From the NCBI GenBank assembly GCA_025450445.1, contig JANWHN010000087.1:1-49247 (forward strand): DNA of 49,247 nucleotides, in the 5' to 3' direction. The first letter of the stretch is position 1. Each line of letters begins with the position of its first letter. Both the position numbers and the translations under genes were made by a program. The stretch comes from Anaerolineales bacterium (GTDB lineage: Bacteria > Chloroflexota > Anaerolineae > Anaerolineales > UBA11579). A model generated the notes under the pieces. The model did not search any database. It was given only the letters and a program-made list of their open reading frames with translations, and had not been told where the DNA came from. Below, piece by piece: positions 42,356 through 49,247 of the stretch.

Positions 42356-43204
42356 TTATGAGTATGTGTAAAAGCCGCGGCCCGACTTGCGCCCTAAGTA
42401 GCCGGCGTCGACCATGCGGCGGAGGAGCGGCGCGGGCCGATACTTGTCGTCGCCAAGATCGCGCTGCAAGACCTCCATGACGTAGAGAACAACATCGAGT
42501 CCGATCAGGTCGGCGAGGGTGAGCGGACCCATTGGGTGGGCCATGCCCAGTTTCATTACGGTGTCGATGCCTTCGGCGTCGGAGACCCCTTCGTCTAGCG
42601 CGTATATAGCTTCGTTAATCATTGGACACAAAACGCGATTGGAAACGAAGCCGGGAGAATCCTTCACAACAACGGCAGTCTTGCCCATTTGCTTGCCAAC
42701 TTGGAGCGCAACCTGCACTGTTTCCTCGGCCGTGCCTAAGCCGCGCACGATCTCGAGCAGCGACATCAGCGGCACCGGATTGAAGAAATGCATGCCGATC
42801 ACTTTTTCCGGGCGGCTTGTGGCGGCGGCCAGCTTGGTGAGACTGATCGAAGATGTGTTCGAGGCCAGGATGGTGCCAGGTTTCGCCAAGCCGTCCAACT
42901 CTTTGAACAACTTAAATTTCAATTCGGGGTTTTCTGTGGCGGCCTCAATCACAAGATCAACCCCGCCAGCAGATTTCAAATCGGTGACACCTTTGATCTT
43001 CAGCGCAGCTTGCTTTTGCTCAGCGGTAATGCGCTCTTTTTCGGCCAGCTTCTCAACTGATTTGGCTATGGCTGATTGGCCGCCCTCAAGCGGTTCTTTG
43101 GCGACATCCATCATGGTTACATCGTAGCCTGATACAGCGGCCGTCTGGGCAATGCCGTTGCCCATGGTGCCAGCGCCGATCACTAAAATGCTTTTGATCG
43201 CCAT
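42356..43204 (-). CDS. hbd: 3-hydroxyacyl-CoA (3-hydroxybutyryl-CoA) dehydrogenase
   Basis: A 282-residue NAD(P)-dependent enzyme interconverting 3-hydroxyacyl-CoA and acetoacyl-CoA. The Rossmann motif is [13 protein letters not shown] (residues 8-20). The catalytic His lies in [11 protein letters not shown], with Glu in [12 protein letters not shown] and the Ser/Asn contacts in SNTSSISLT and [11 protein letters not shown]. Its stand-alone short form is typical of clostridial-type Hbd/PaaH and not the large FadB fusion. It shares one base with the DinB-like stop (TAATG) and lies with thiolase in one operon; ETF at 115-1925 could serve the same pathway. Confidence 0.94.
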   Translation of the reverse strand: MAIKSILVIGAGTMGNGIAQTAAVSGYDVTMMDVAKEPLEGGQSAIAKSVEKLAEKERITAEQKQAALKIKGVTDLKSAGGVDLVIEAATENPELKFKLFKELDGLAKPGTILASNTSSISLTKLAAATSRPEKVIGMHFFNPVPLMSLLEIVRGLGTAEETVQVALQVGKQMGKTAVVVKDSPGFVSNRVLCPMINEAIYALDEGVSDAEGIDTVMKLGMAHPMGPLTLADLIGLDVVLYVMEVLQRDLGDDKYRPAPLLRRMVDAGYLGRKSGRGFYTYS

Positions 43205-43701
43205 TACTTGGCGGCCTCTTGTTGTTTTTTCCAGGCAGCGTGGTTATCGCGAATTTGCCCGGCATGCTCCCGCGGATGATTAGCGTAGATCTTCAGCCAG
43301 CGTTCGAAACCATAAGGCTCATCATATTGCGGATGAACGACCGTCCTACTCCACATTTCATCAGGAAGATTTTTTATTAAGTCATAAGTCATTTTGCGCA
43401 CCCACTTGGTCACTTGCAATGCGTCGTCAGTGCTTTGATTGTGATAGTCGAGATTGTCGGCCCACACATCCTGGTCATACGCCATGAGCGGCTGGCCGGG
43501 CTCAGCCAGGAAGCGGCGGGCACGCAAGTAGCTATTGGTTTCGCTATCAGCAAGGTGCACGATGACTTGATGCACGCTCCATTCTTTGGGTGCCGGCTTA
43601 AAAAGCCAGGCTTCCTTTGGAATCGCGCTCAACGCGATGACAAACTCATCATACGCGGTGCGATATTTTTCGATCAATGCTTCGCGTTCTGCTTTGTCCA
43701 T
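43204..43701 (-). CDS. DinB-like (DfsB/DinB_2) protein
   Basis: A 165-residue four-helix-bundle protein. The likely metal site is made by His in [14 protein letters not shown], His-Pro-Arg-Glu-His in [13 protein letters not shown], and nearby acids. The DinB superfamily includes thiol-dependent metal enzymes and stress proteins; the reaction here is unknown. The frame fits exactly between two acyl-CoA genes: ATG directly after the thiolase stop (TAA-ATG), and TAATG overlap with hbd. Confidence 0.85.
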   Translation of the reverse strand: MDKAEREALIEKYRTAYDEFVIALSAIPKEAWLFKPAPKEWSVHQVIVHLADSETNSYLRARRFLAEPGQPLMAYDQDVWADNLDYHNQSTDDALQVTKWVRKMTYDLIKNLPDEMWSRTVVHPQYDEPYGFERWLKIYANHPREHAGQIRDNHAAWKKQQEAAK

Positions 43702-44910
43702 TTACTGCTCGATCTCGATCGCCATCGCCACTGCTTCCGCACCGCCGAGGCAAAGCGAGGCAATGCCGCGCTTGAGGCCCCGGTCTTTCAGCGCATAGAT
43801 CAGCGTGGTGAGCACGCGCGCTCCTGAGGCGCCGAGCGGGTGCCCAAGCGCGATCGCACCGCCGTTAACGTTGACCTTCTTCCAATCCCAGCCGAGATCG
43901 GCCAGGGCATAGCCATCGGCCAGCACCTGAGCGGCGTAAGCTTCGTTGAGTTCGATCAGGTCGACATCAGCAAGCTTCCAGCCGATCTTTTCAAGTAGGG
44001 CTGGAATGGCGCGGGCCGGCGCAATAAATATGTGCTTGGGATCGACCGCAGCTTGGGCGTAACCCACTATGCGAGCGAGTGGTTTTTTGCCCCACTCTTT
44101 GGCTTTGCTCGCATCTGCGACGACCAGGGCAGCAGCGCCGTCGTTCAATCCGGGCGCGTTGCCGGCGGTCACTTTGCCATCAGGCTTGAACGCGGGCGGC
44201 AGCTTGGCCAGCATCTCCAGCGAAGTATCGCGCCGGGGTGACTCGTCGGTGTCGACGATGGTCACTTTCCCCTTTTTATCTTTTACTTCAACAGGAACGA
44301 TCTCGGCTTTGAATTTTCCGCTATCAATTGCGGCCAAAGCCTTGTGATGGCTGCCGAGGGCGAATTCGTCCATGGCATAGCGGGTGACTTCATATTCTTC
44401 TGCAATGAACTCGGCCGCGTCGCCCATGATCCATTGCTCGAATGGGTCCCAGAGGCCGTCGTATTGCAGCGCGTCGGTGAGCTGCTGGTTGCCATAGCGA
44501 AGCCCGCCGCGCCCATCCACAAGATAAGGCGCTTTGCTCATGCTCTCCATGCCGCCGGCGACAAATAGCTCGCCATCACCGGCTTTGATCGCTTGCGAAG
44601 CAAGCATGACGGCCTTGAGGCCGGAGCCGCAGACCTTGTTGATCGTGGTTGCGCCGACTGTGGGATCGAGCCCGCCGAAAATGCCCGCCTGGCGGGCAGG
44701 CGCCTGTCCCACGCCCGCGGAGACCACGTTTCCCATGATGACTTCGTCAAACTTAGCTTCGCCGTTTAGGCCGGCACGCGCAACCGCCGCACGCACAGCG
44801 GCCGCCCCCAGCTGGGTGGCGGTCAGGCTGCTGAGGGAGCTAAGGAATTTGCCTACCGGGGTGCGCACCGCGCTAAGTATGACTGGGACGTTTGAGTCGT
44901 TATTTGGCAT
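43702..44910 (-). CDS. Acetyl-CoA C-acetyltransferase (thiolase)
   Basis: A 402-residue thiolase that condenses two acetyl-CoA or cleaves 3-ketoacyl-CoA. The nucleophilic Cys lies in [15 protein letters not shown] (near residue 92). The C-terminal signatures [16 protein letters not shown] (His) and [13 protein letters not shown] (second Cys) are intact. The loop [11 protein letters not shown] shows the usual NEAFA region with Y. It heads the run thiolase-dinB-hbd-gatB. A minus-strand TATAAT lies at 44939-44944, 29 bases upstream of the start codon. Confidence 0.94.
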   Translation of the reverse strand: MPNNDSNVPVILSAVRTPVGKFLSSLSSLTATQLGAAAVRAAVARAGLNGEAKFDEVIMGNVVSAGVGQAPARQAGIFGGLDPTVGATTINKVCGSGLKAVMLASQAIKAGDGELFVAGGMESMSKAPYLVDGRGGLRYGNQQLTDALQYDGLWDPFEQWIMGDAAEFIAEEYEVTRYAMDEFALGSHHKALAAIDSGKFKAEIVPVEVKDKKGKVTIVDTDESPRRDTSLEMLAKLPPAFKPDGKVTAGNAPGLNDGAAALVVADASKAKEWGKKPLARIVGYAQAAVDPKHIFIAPARAIPALLEKIGWKLADVDLIELNEAYAAQVLADGYALADLGWDWKKVNVNGGAIALGHPLGASGARVLTTLIYALKDRGLKRGIASLCLGGAEAVAMAIEIEQ

Positions 44911-44938
44911 TGAACCTCAATTTAATTGCTGAGAGCCA

Positions 44939-44944
44939 ATTATA
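44939..44944 (-). promoter_or_regulatory. Possible -10 box for the thiolase operon
   Basis: A perfect minus-strand TATAAT lies between the HIT stop and the thiolase start, giving a predicted leader of about 20 bases. No good -35 is visible at 16-18 bases, so confidence is limited. Confidence 0.45.
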
Positions 44945-44969
44945 GTCGTTCGAGAATCGGGATTTCTTT

Positions 44970-45467
44970 CTAGCTTTTTGCTTGCCAAGTCGTATGCACA
45001 CGTTCCCACGTCTCTTCTAAGCCTTCTGGGAGAACGCGGGTTTGCCCTACTGCAGCCATGAGATTCGTGTCGCCGGCCCAACGAGGCACGATATGCAGGT
45101 GTAGATGTTCTTCGATCCCTGCGCCGGCAGCCGACCCTAAGTTGGCGCCAAGATTGAAGCCCTCGGGTTTATAGACGGCGGTAAGAACCTGAACAGCTTT
45201 GCTTTGCAACTCCGTCATTTCGCTTCGAGTAGACCGGTCGAGCTCATCGAGCCGGGCTGCATGTTTAAATGGAAGCACCATCAAATGGCCGCTGGTGTAC
45301 GGATAGCGATTAATGATCAAAAACGCCAATTCGCCGCGAAAGATAATCAGATTCTCAGCAGTATCGGGTTGAGTCAAGGCGTGACAAAAAACACAGCCGT
45401 TGGCCTTCTCGGCTTCTTTGTCTCGTCCAATATATGGTTTGCGCCACGGAGAAAACAGACGTTGCAT
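44970..45467 (-). CDS. HIT-family protein (Ap4A phosphorylase/hydrolase-like)
   Basis: A 165-residue nucleotide-binding protein. The histidine triad HLHLHIVPRW is complete, and RYPYTSGHLMVLPFKH forms the other half of the active site. C27-x2-C30 (NGCVFC) suggests a structural metal site as in FHIT-like Ap4A phosphorylases. It probably degrades dinucleoside polyphosphates or AMP conjugates. It is divergent from xseA with 76 bases between starts. Confidence 0.9.
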   Translation of the reverse strand: MQRLFSPWRKPYIGRDKEAEKANGCVFCHALTQPDTAENLIIFRGELAFLIINRYPYTSGHLMVLPFKHAARLDELDRSTRSEMTELQSKAVQVLTAVYKPEGFNLGANLGSAAGAGIEEHLHLHIVPRWAGDTNLMAAVGQTRVLPEGLEETWERVHTTWQAKS

Positions 45468-45507
45468 GAGTGCTCAACGTAATTGTAGCAGGGGCAGTCA
45501 TCGCGAA

Positions 45508-45536
45508 TTGACACGCTACTAGACGGCGAGTATCCT
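45508..45536 (+). promoter_or_regulatory. xseA promoter giving an apparently leaderless mRNA
   Basis: A perfect TTGACA (45508-45513), 17 bases, then TATCCT (45531-45536). The expected start of transcription, six to eight bases further, coincides with the xseA ATG at 45544. No Shine-Dalgarno precedes that ATG. Confidence 0.7.
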
Positions 45537-45543
45537 GCTGCCC

Positions 45544-46770
45544 ATGGAACAGCTGGATTTTTTGCAGCAAACGAACGTGCCAGTCAGTGTGACCGACCTG
45601 ACGCGGCGGCTGCGCGGGGTGATCGAATCTGAGGACGGGTTGCAAAACGTCTGGGTGCAAGGCGAGCTTTCAAACTTTTCGAGACCGAAATCCGGGCATT
45701 GGTACTTTACATTGAAGGACGATGGCGCCCAGTTGCCATGCGTCATGTGGCGCAGCACCGCCGAATTGCAGATCCACGTTCCTAAAGATGGCGAGTCGCT
45801 TGAGGTACACGGCGGGTTGAGCCTTTACGAAGCCGGCGGCCGTTACCAACTGTATGTTGACGAGATTCGCCCGGCCGGCGCGGGCGCGTTGTACCTTGAA
45901 TTCCTGAAACTCAAAACCAAGCTGGAAGCTGAAGGCTTGTTCGCTGCAGAACGGAAACGCGCGGTACCCGCGGCGCCGCGCCGCATTGGCATCGTGAGCT
46001 CGCCCACCGGCGCCGCCTTGCGAGATATTGTCAACACGCTGACCCGGCGCTATCCGCTGGTCGAGGTCTTCCTTGCCGGGACGCAGGTGCAGGGACCGAC
46101 GGCGGCGGCGCAGGTGAGGCATGCGATCCAACGGCTAAACCATTACGTGGTGCCGGATGTCATTATTCTTGCGCGCGGCGGCGGATCTTTAGAAGACCTG
46201 GCGGCGTTCAACAGCGAAATGCTGGCGCGAGCAATTGTCGCATCAGCAGCGCCGATCATTTGCGGCGTGGGTCATGAGACCGACTTCACCATTGCTGATT
46301 TCGTCGCCGACCTGCGCGCCCCTACCCCAACGGCCGCGGCTGAGCTGGCCACGCCGGATCGCTTTGAGCTTGCCGCCGGCATCGCCGAGCAGCAGCTGAG
46401 TCTTGGCCGAGCTTTGGCGGACTTGGTGCGCGAGAAGAGCTGGGAACTGGATGCAATGGCGCAACGACTGCAAGCCAGGTCACCAGAAGCCAAGATTTCA
46501 AGCAGCCGGCAAAGGTTGGACGATTTGACCGTTCGCAGTGAACGCGCTTTGCAACAGCAATCCCGATTGCTGCGGGCAAACCTAGGCGGCCTGCAATCCA
46601 AGCTGGGCGCGCTGAACCCAACCGATGTGCTGAGCCGCGGCTATGCAGTAGTCTCGCAGAAGGATGGCAAGGTTGTAAGCCGAGCCAAACTGGTCAAAAG
46701 CGGAGAAACTCTGAAAGTGCAAGTTAGCGACGGCGACTTTGGAGTGACAGTTAACGACGGGAGCAAATAA
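45544..46770 (+). CDS. xseA: Exodeoxyribonuclease VII large subunit
   Basis: The catalytic, DNA-binding subunit of ExoVII, which degrades single-stranded DNA. The 408 residues match the family. An N-terminal OB fold (residues about 15-110) has VWVQGELSNFSRPKSGHWYFTLKD. The catalytic domain has GIVSSPTGAALRDI, ILARGGGSLEDLAAFN and GVGHETDFTIADFVADLRAPTPTAAAE with conserved acids and histidine. A long helical stretch and the C-terminal LSRGYAVVSQKDGKVV follow. The xseB start overlaps its stop by one base (TAATG). Confidence 0.96.
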   Translation: MEQLDFLQQTNVPVSVTDLTRRLRGVIESEDGLQNVWVQGELSNFSRPKSGHWYFTLKDDGAQLPCVMWRSTAELQIHVPKDGESLEVHGGLSLYEAGGRYQLYVDEIRPAGAGALYLEFLKLKTKLEAEGLFAAERKRAVPAAPRRIGIVSSPTGAALRDIVNTLTRRYPLVEVFLAGTQVQGPTAAAQVRHAIQRLNHYVVPDVIILARGGGSLEDLAAFNSEMLARAIVASAAPIICGVGHETDFTIADFVADLRAPTPTAAAELATPDRFELAAGIAEQQLSLGRALADLVREKSWELDAMAQRLQARSPEAKISSSRQRLDDLTVRSERALQQQSRLLRANLGGLQSKLGALNPTDVLSRGYAVVSQKDGKVVSRAKLVKSGETLKVQVSDGDFGVTVNDGSK

Positions 46771-46994
46771 TGGCAAAAGAGAGCAATGTCGCTTCCCTTA
46801 CTTATGAGCAGGCGTTCGAAGAACTTGAGAAAACGGTCAAGCAGTTGGAAGCTGAGATCCAGAACCTGGATCAGGCGCTGCTCCTGTTCGAGCGCGGGCA
46901 GGCGCTGGCCAAACATTGTGCGGATTTGCTGGAGAAGGCCGAGCTAAAGGTTCAACAGCTTGGTGAAGATGGGGATTTACAGGTGCTGGATTAA
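46770..46994 (+). CDS. xseB: Exodeoxyribonuclease VII small subunit
   Basis: A 74-residue helical protein that wraps the coiled-coil stalk of XseA. The family signature SLTYEQAFEELEKTVKQLE is seen at residues 8-26, followed by LDQALLLFERGQALAKHC. It is translationally coupled to xseA by TAATG. Its TAA stop overlaps the convergent YjbR gene's stop in the palindrome TTAA (46991-46994), so there is no room for a separate terminator. Confidence 0.94.
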   Translation: MAKESNVASLTYEQAFEELEKTVKQLEAEIQNLDQALLLFERGQALAKHCADLLEKAELKVQQLGEDGDLQVLD

Positions 46995-47365
46995 CTGCTC
47001 TTTTGCAATTTTTCGCGCACAGCTTTCGGCAAGCCCTGAACAACCAGGGCATAAGATTGATCGACCATCTCGGTAACCAGCAGATCCGGCAAACTGTCAT
47101 CGAGCACAATCGTGTTCCAGTGTTTTTTGTCCATGTGATAACCCGGCGTTATCGACTTAGGATGGGCAGAGCGCAACGCTAAAGCTTCGTCCGGATCACA
47201 TTTCAGATTGATCGTTCCCGGGCTCTCGTCTTCACCGATCAGGGCGAACATCTTATTGGCTACTTTGAACACCAAGGCGCCTTCGCCAAAGGGATAGCTG
47301 CCGGATGCACCGGGCTTGGCGAGGATATAGGTCCGGATTGCTTTCGGCTTTTGCTTTTTTCCCAT
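46991..47365 (-). CDS. MmcQ/YjbR family DNA-binding-type protein
   Basis: A 124-residue protein of the MmcQ/YjbR fold. Typical parts are GALVFKVANKMFALI, INLKCDPDEALALRSAHPKSITPGYHMDKKHWNTIVLD and the ending SYALVVQGLPKAVREKL. The fold resembles CyaY-like DNA-binding proteins; the function is unknown. I use the ATG at 47365 because the family N-terminus starts there. The longer frame back to 47518 would read through the SMR gene. It follows the SMR stop by two bases and shares its stop with convergent xseB. Confidence 0.88.
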   Translation of the reverse strand: MGKKQKPKAIRTYILAKPGASGSYPFGEGALVFKVANKMFALIGEDESPGTINLKCDPDEALALRSAHPKSITPGYHMDKKHWNTIVLDDSLPDLLVTEMVDQSYALVVQGLPKAVREKLQKSS

Positions 47366-47367
47366 CT

Positions 47368-47709
47368 CTAATTTACTGCCGACTCCTGCGAGAAGAGCTG
47401 GATAACTACAACCCCGGCAATGATCAGTCCGATCCCGGCGATGGCCGGCCAGTCCAGGCGCTGCTTGTAAACCAGAAAACCCAAGATCGTGATGAGGATG
47501 ATCCCGATACCCGACCAAATGGCATAGGTGATGCCGAGCTTAATTGTTCCGAGGGTTTGGCTCAGAGCATAAAATGAAATGACATAGCCGATCACCGTAA
47601 TGACGCTCGGCACCAACTGGGTGAAGCCCTTTGTAGCCCGCAAAGCTGTGCTGGCGATCACCTCAGTGATGATGGCAACTATCAAAAACATGTAAGCCCT
47701 TGTCTCCAT
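47368..47709 (-). CDS. Small multidrug resistance (SMR/EmrE) transporter
   Basis: A 113-residue protein with four membrane helices. The essential membrane glutamate lies in VAIITEVIASTALRATKGFT (Glu16), and YAIWSGIGIILITILGF is the SMR signature of helix 3. Dimeric SMR pumps exchange protons for hydrophobic cations or guanidinium. It lies just after the AlkD-like gene (one shared base) and before the YjbR gene. There is no paired SMR half and no guanidine riboswitch visible, so the multidrug type is more likely. Confidence 0.92.
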   Translation of the reverse strand: METRAYMFLIVAIITEVIASTALRATKGFTQLVPSVITVIGYVISFYALSQTLGTIKLGITYAIWSGIGIILITILGFLVYKQRLDWPAIAGIGLIIAGVVVIQLFSQESAVN

Positions 47710-48398
47710 TATTCTTTCTCCTTGAGCCGGGTTTGCATTGCGTCACTGGCGAGTTCCCTGAGCACATCCTGGGCAATCCAGCGGGATGCCTTTGAATCAA
47801 CTTTGGCTATCTGTTTGGCGACCTTTACGGCTTCTTTGTTCAGAGCCAAATTACGCTTGCCAACACTGCGCAGTGCCCAACTGATCGCTTTCTTTACGTA
47901 ATTACGTTCGTCATTAGAGTATTCCACCATCAAGGGATAAAAAGTCGAGAACGTTTCTTTGCCGGCTTTTTTATCCTTGACCGCAATCCAGGCCATCATC
48001 GCAAACCCAGCCCGGCGAACGAATTCCTCTTTTCGTTTCGCCCATTGGATCGCTTTCTTGTGAGCGAAGGGCGTTTTGACCAAGAGGTTTCCTGCCAAGT
48101 CATCACAAAGGTCCCAGGAATTTAAGTCCTTGACCCAGGCGCCGGCTTGGGCCTCAGTGACCTGTTTTGGATCATCGACCAACGGCGCAACAAGGCGGGC
48201 CTCGTGGTAACCGCTATCCCAAAGTTCCAGTGCTAACTCATGATCTTTGCCGATCTCTTTGGCGATCTGCTTTAGGACAGGGTGCTTGATCCCAAAGGCG
48301 CGGTCGCTACGGATGCCGAAACGAGCCATCCCAGAAATGTTTTTCTCATTGCGCAAAGATTCAAAGCGCTTGAGGATTTCTTTTAGTTTCGCGCTCAT
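47709..48398 (-). CDS. DNA alkylation repair (AlkD-like HEAT) protein
   Basis: A 229-residue all-helical protein of the AlkC/AlkD glycosylase superfamily. HEAT-like repeats contain GIKHPVLKQIAKEIGKDHELALELWDSGYHEARLVA, the conserved WDLCDDLAGNLL, and FVRRAGFAMMAWIA. NYVKKAISWALRSVGKRN is the usual final repeat region. AlkD-type enzymes remove positively charged 3-methyladenine or 7-methylguanine, but many family members are untested. It shares one base with the SMR gene and lies two bases from gatA. Confidence 0.88.
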   Translation of the reverse strand: MSAKLKEILKRFESLRNEKNISGMARFGIRSDRAFGIKHPVLKQIAKEIGKDHELALELWDSGYHEARLVAPLVDDPKQVTEAQAGAWVKDLNSWDLCDDLAGNLLVKTPFAHKKAIQWAKRKEEFVRRAGFAMMAWIAVKDKKAGKETFSTFYPLMVEYSNDERNYVKKAISWALRSVGKRNLALNKEAVKVAKQIAKVDSKASRWIAQDVLRELASDAMQTRLKEKE

Positions 48399-48400
48399 CG

Positions 48401-49247
48401 CTATAGACTCGTTAGAACTTTAGGCCGCTCAGTTCGCCAGGCTTCGCCTTCGGTTGCTTTCTCGAACGCTCGTGAAACGCGTAGTAGGGCGGCTTCTGAG
48501 AAATCAGGGCCGATGAACTGAATGCCGATCGGCAGCCTTTCGTCGCTCAATCCGGCCGGAACCGAGATCGCGGGGACGCCGGCGTGGTTTGCGGGGACCG
48601 TCAGCTGATCGGCGTATTGCATTAAGACAGAGTCACCGTAGATATCACCGACGGGAAACGCGGTGGTGGGTGTGGTTGCAGTAAGCAGCGCGTCAAGCTT
48701 GTGGGCCCCTTTCGCATCGAAGGCACGATCAAAATCACCCCGAATGAGCGAACGGACCTGCAATGCGCGTTTGTAATATTGCTCGCTGTATTGGGCGGCG
48801 CTGACGTACATGCCCATGAGGATGCGCAATTTGGGTTGAAGGCCGAAACCTTCGGCGCGACTTTTGCGATAGAGATCGCGCAAATTATCGACCTTTGTCT
48901 GAGTCCGATAGCCGTATTTGACGCCATCGTAGCGATGCAGGTTCGAGGCTGCTTCAACGCGTGAGAACACGAAATAAGTTGGAACGCCATAGCGAGTATG
49001 CGGCATGCCGACATTTTCAACAATCTCGGCGCCTTCGTCCGATAATTTATCGGCGGCTTTCCTGACGGCCTCTGCCATATCTTTGGGCAATGCCTGGCTT
49101 TCCAGCTCACCCGTCTCGTGATTGAAAAATGTGATCTTGTCGTAATCGGGCGAGAGGCCGATTCGCATGCCCTTTACGCCGTTTTCCAGCTCGGCCGTGT
49201 AATCCGGCACGGCGACTTTCGCAGCGGTGCTGTCGCGCGGGTCCGGG
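48401..49247 (-). CDS. gatA: Glutamyl-tRNA amidotransferase subunit A (partial)
   Basis: The frame is open from the window end (49247) to the stop at 48401, giving 282 C-terminal residues out of about 480. The first residues visible (DPRDSTAA, then VPDYTAELENGVKGMRIG) are the conserved middle of GatA, so the GTG at 49210 is internal and not the start. SVLMQYADQLTVPANHAGVPAISVPAGL and LPIGIQFIGPDFSEAALLRVSRAFEK are typical. The N-terminal half with the Ser-cisSer-Lys triad lies outside. It pairs functionally with gatB at 40911. Confidence 0.95.
   Translation of the reverse strand, partial: PDPRDSTAAKVAVPDYTAELENGVKGMRIGLSPDYDKITFFNHETGELESQALPKDMAEAVRKAADKLSDEGAEIVENVGMPHTRYGVPTYFVFSRVEAASNLHRYDGVKYGYRTQTKVDNLRDLYRKSRAEGFGLQPKLRILMGMYVSAAQYSEQYYKRALQVRSLIRGDFDRAFDAKGAHKLDALLTATTPTTAFPVGDIYGDSVLMQYADQLTVPANHAGVPAISVPAGLSDERLPIGIQFIGPDFSEAALLRVSRAFEKATEGEAWRTERPKVLTSL

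Noticed and set aside
47366-47518. N-terminal extension of the YjbR-like protein
   Set aside because: It reads out of frame through the SMR transporter gene; the family N-terminus begins at the ATG at 47365.
49208-49210. GTG at 49210 as the gatA start
   Set aside because: The frame continues upstream to the window end and encodes DPRDSTAA, a conserved internal GatA segment.

Overview
The window reads as a stretch of chromosome from a bacterium of the Chloroflexota, most likely class Anaerolineae. This is an inference from gene styles rather than a database result: a FtsW/RodA protein fused to a transpeptidase-like domain, a long L31, a membrane 7TM-GAF-HTH protein, and prolipoproteins with Lgt/LspA but no outer-membrane or LPS genes. 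Coding density is very high, stop/start overlaps (ATGA, TAATG, GTGA) are common, and most genes lie on the minus strand. I saw no tRNA, rRNA, CRISPR array, insertion sequence or phage gene.

Layout. (1) 1-3180: tail of an unknown gene, etfB-etfA, and an MFS transporter, separated by clear intrinsic terminators. (2) 3186-8503: a minus-strand lipoprotein, then a plus-strand set: FhaA-like FHA protein, membrane-anchored FHA protein, methylthioadenosine phosphorylase, and a SEDS (FtsW/RodA) protein fused to a penicillin-binding-protein-like domain whose active-site motifs are lost. (3) 8514-10431: tyrS and an HNH endonuclease, divergent from a symmetric overlapping promoter pair; the tyrS leader can form alternative hairpins. 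(4) 10489-19192, minus strand: purine nucleoside phosphorylase, a membrane Ig-like protein, GNAT acetyltransferase, a 7TM/GAF/HTH protein, an S1-domain protein, FtsK, a CDP-alcohol phosphotransferase and Lgt, ending at a strong terminator. (5) 19267-30325, minus strand: a nearly gap-free run containing a second CDP-alcohol phosphotransferase, a UPF0104/LPG-synthase-TM-type membrane protein, GTP cyclohydrolase II, a RibD-type reductase, a zinc-ADH-like oxidoreductase, a DUF420-like membrane protein, a PTPS/QueD-like protein, a GT4 glycosyltransferase, a 4-TM protein and two methyltransferases, then lspA, rluD and threonine aldolase. The first part is the best candidate here for an undescribed biosynthetic system: GTP-derived pyrimidine/pterin chemistry combined with glycosylation, methylation and membrane-lipid enzymes.

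(6) 30525-36552: a small DUF4383-like membrane protein, alanine racemase, CCA/poly(A) polymerase, a 300-bp spacer with a 9-bp tandem repeat and a REP-like hairpin, hypoxanthine phosphoribosyltransferase, thymidine kinase, and L31-L27-L21 behind a consensus promoter with an attenuator-like hairpin. L31 carries an RNA-polymerase-alpha-CTD-like domain. (7) 36723-49247: EEP-family hydrolase, CPBP protease, GT39-like glycosyltransferase, DUF393 protein, lipoprotein, gatB, 3-hydroxyacyl-CoA dehydrogenase, DinB-like protein, thiolase, HIT protein, xseA-xseB (apparently leaderless), MmcQ/YjbR, SMR transporter, AlkD-like protein, and gatA cut by the window end.

Functional threads: acyl-CoA metabolism (etfBA, thiolase, 3-hydroxyacyl-CoA dehydrogenase), purine/thymidine salvage (MTAP, PNP, HPRT, TK), cell wall and division (SEDS fusion, FHA pair, FtsK, Alr), lipoprotein maturation (Lgt, LspA, at least two lipoproteins), and translation (TyrRS, L21/L27/L31, S1-like, RluD, CCA enzyme, GatAB).
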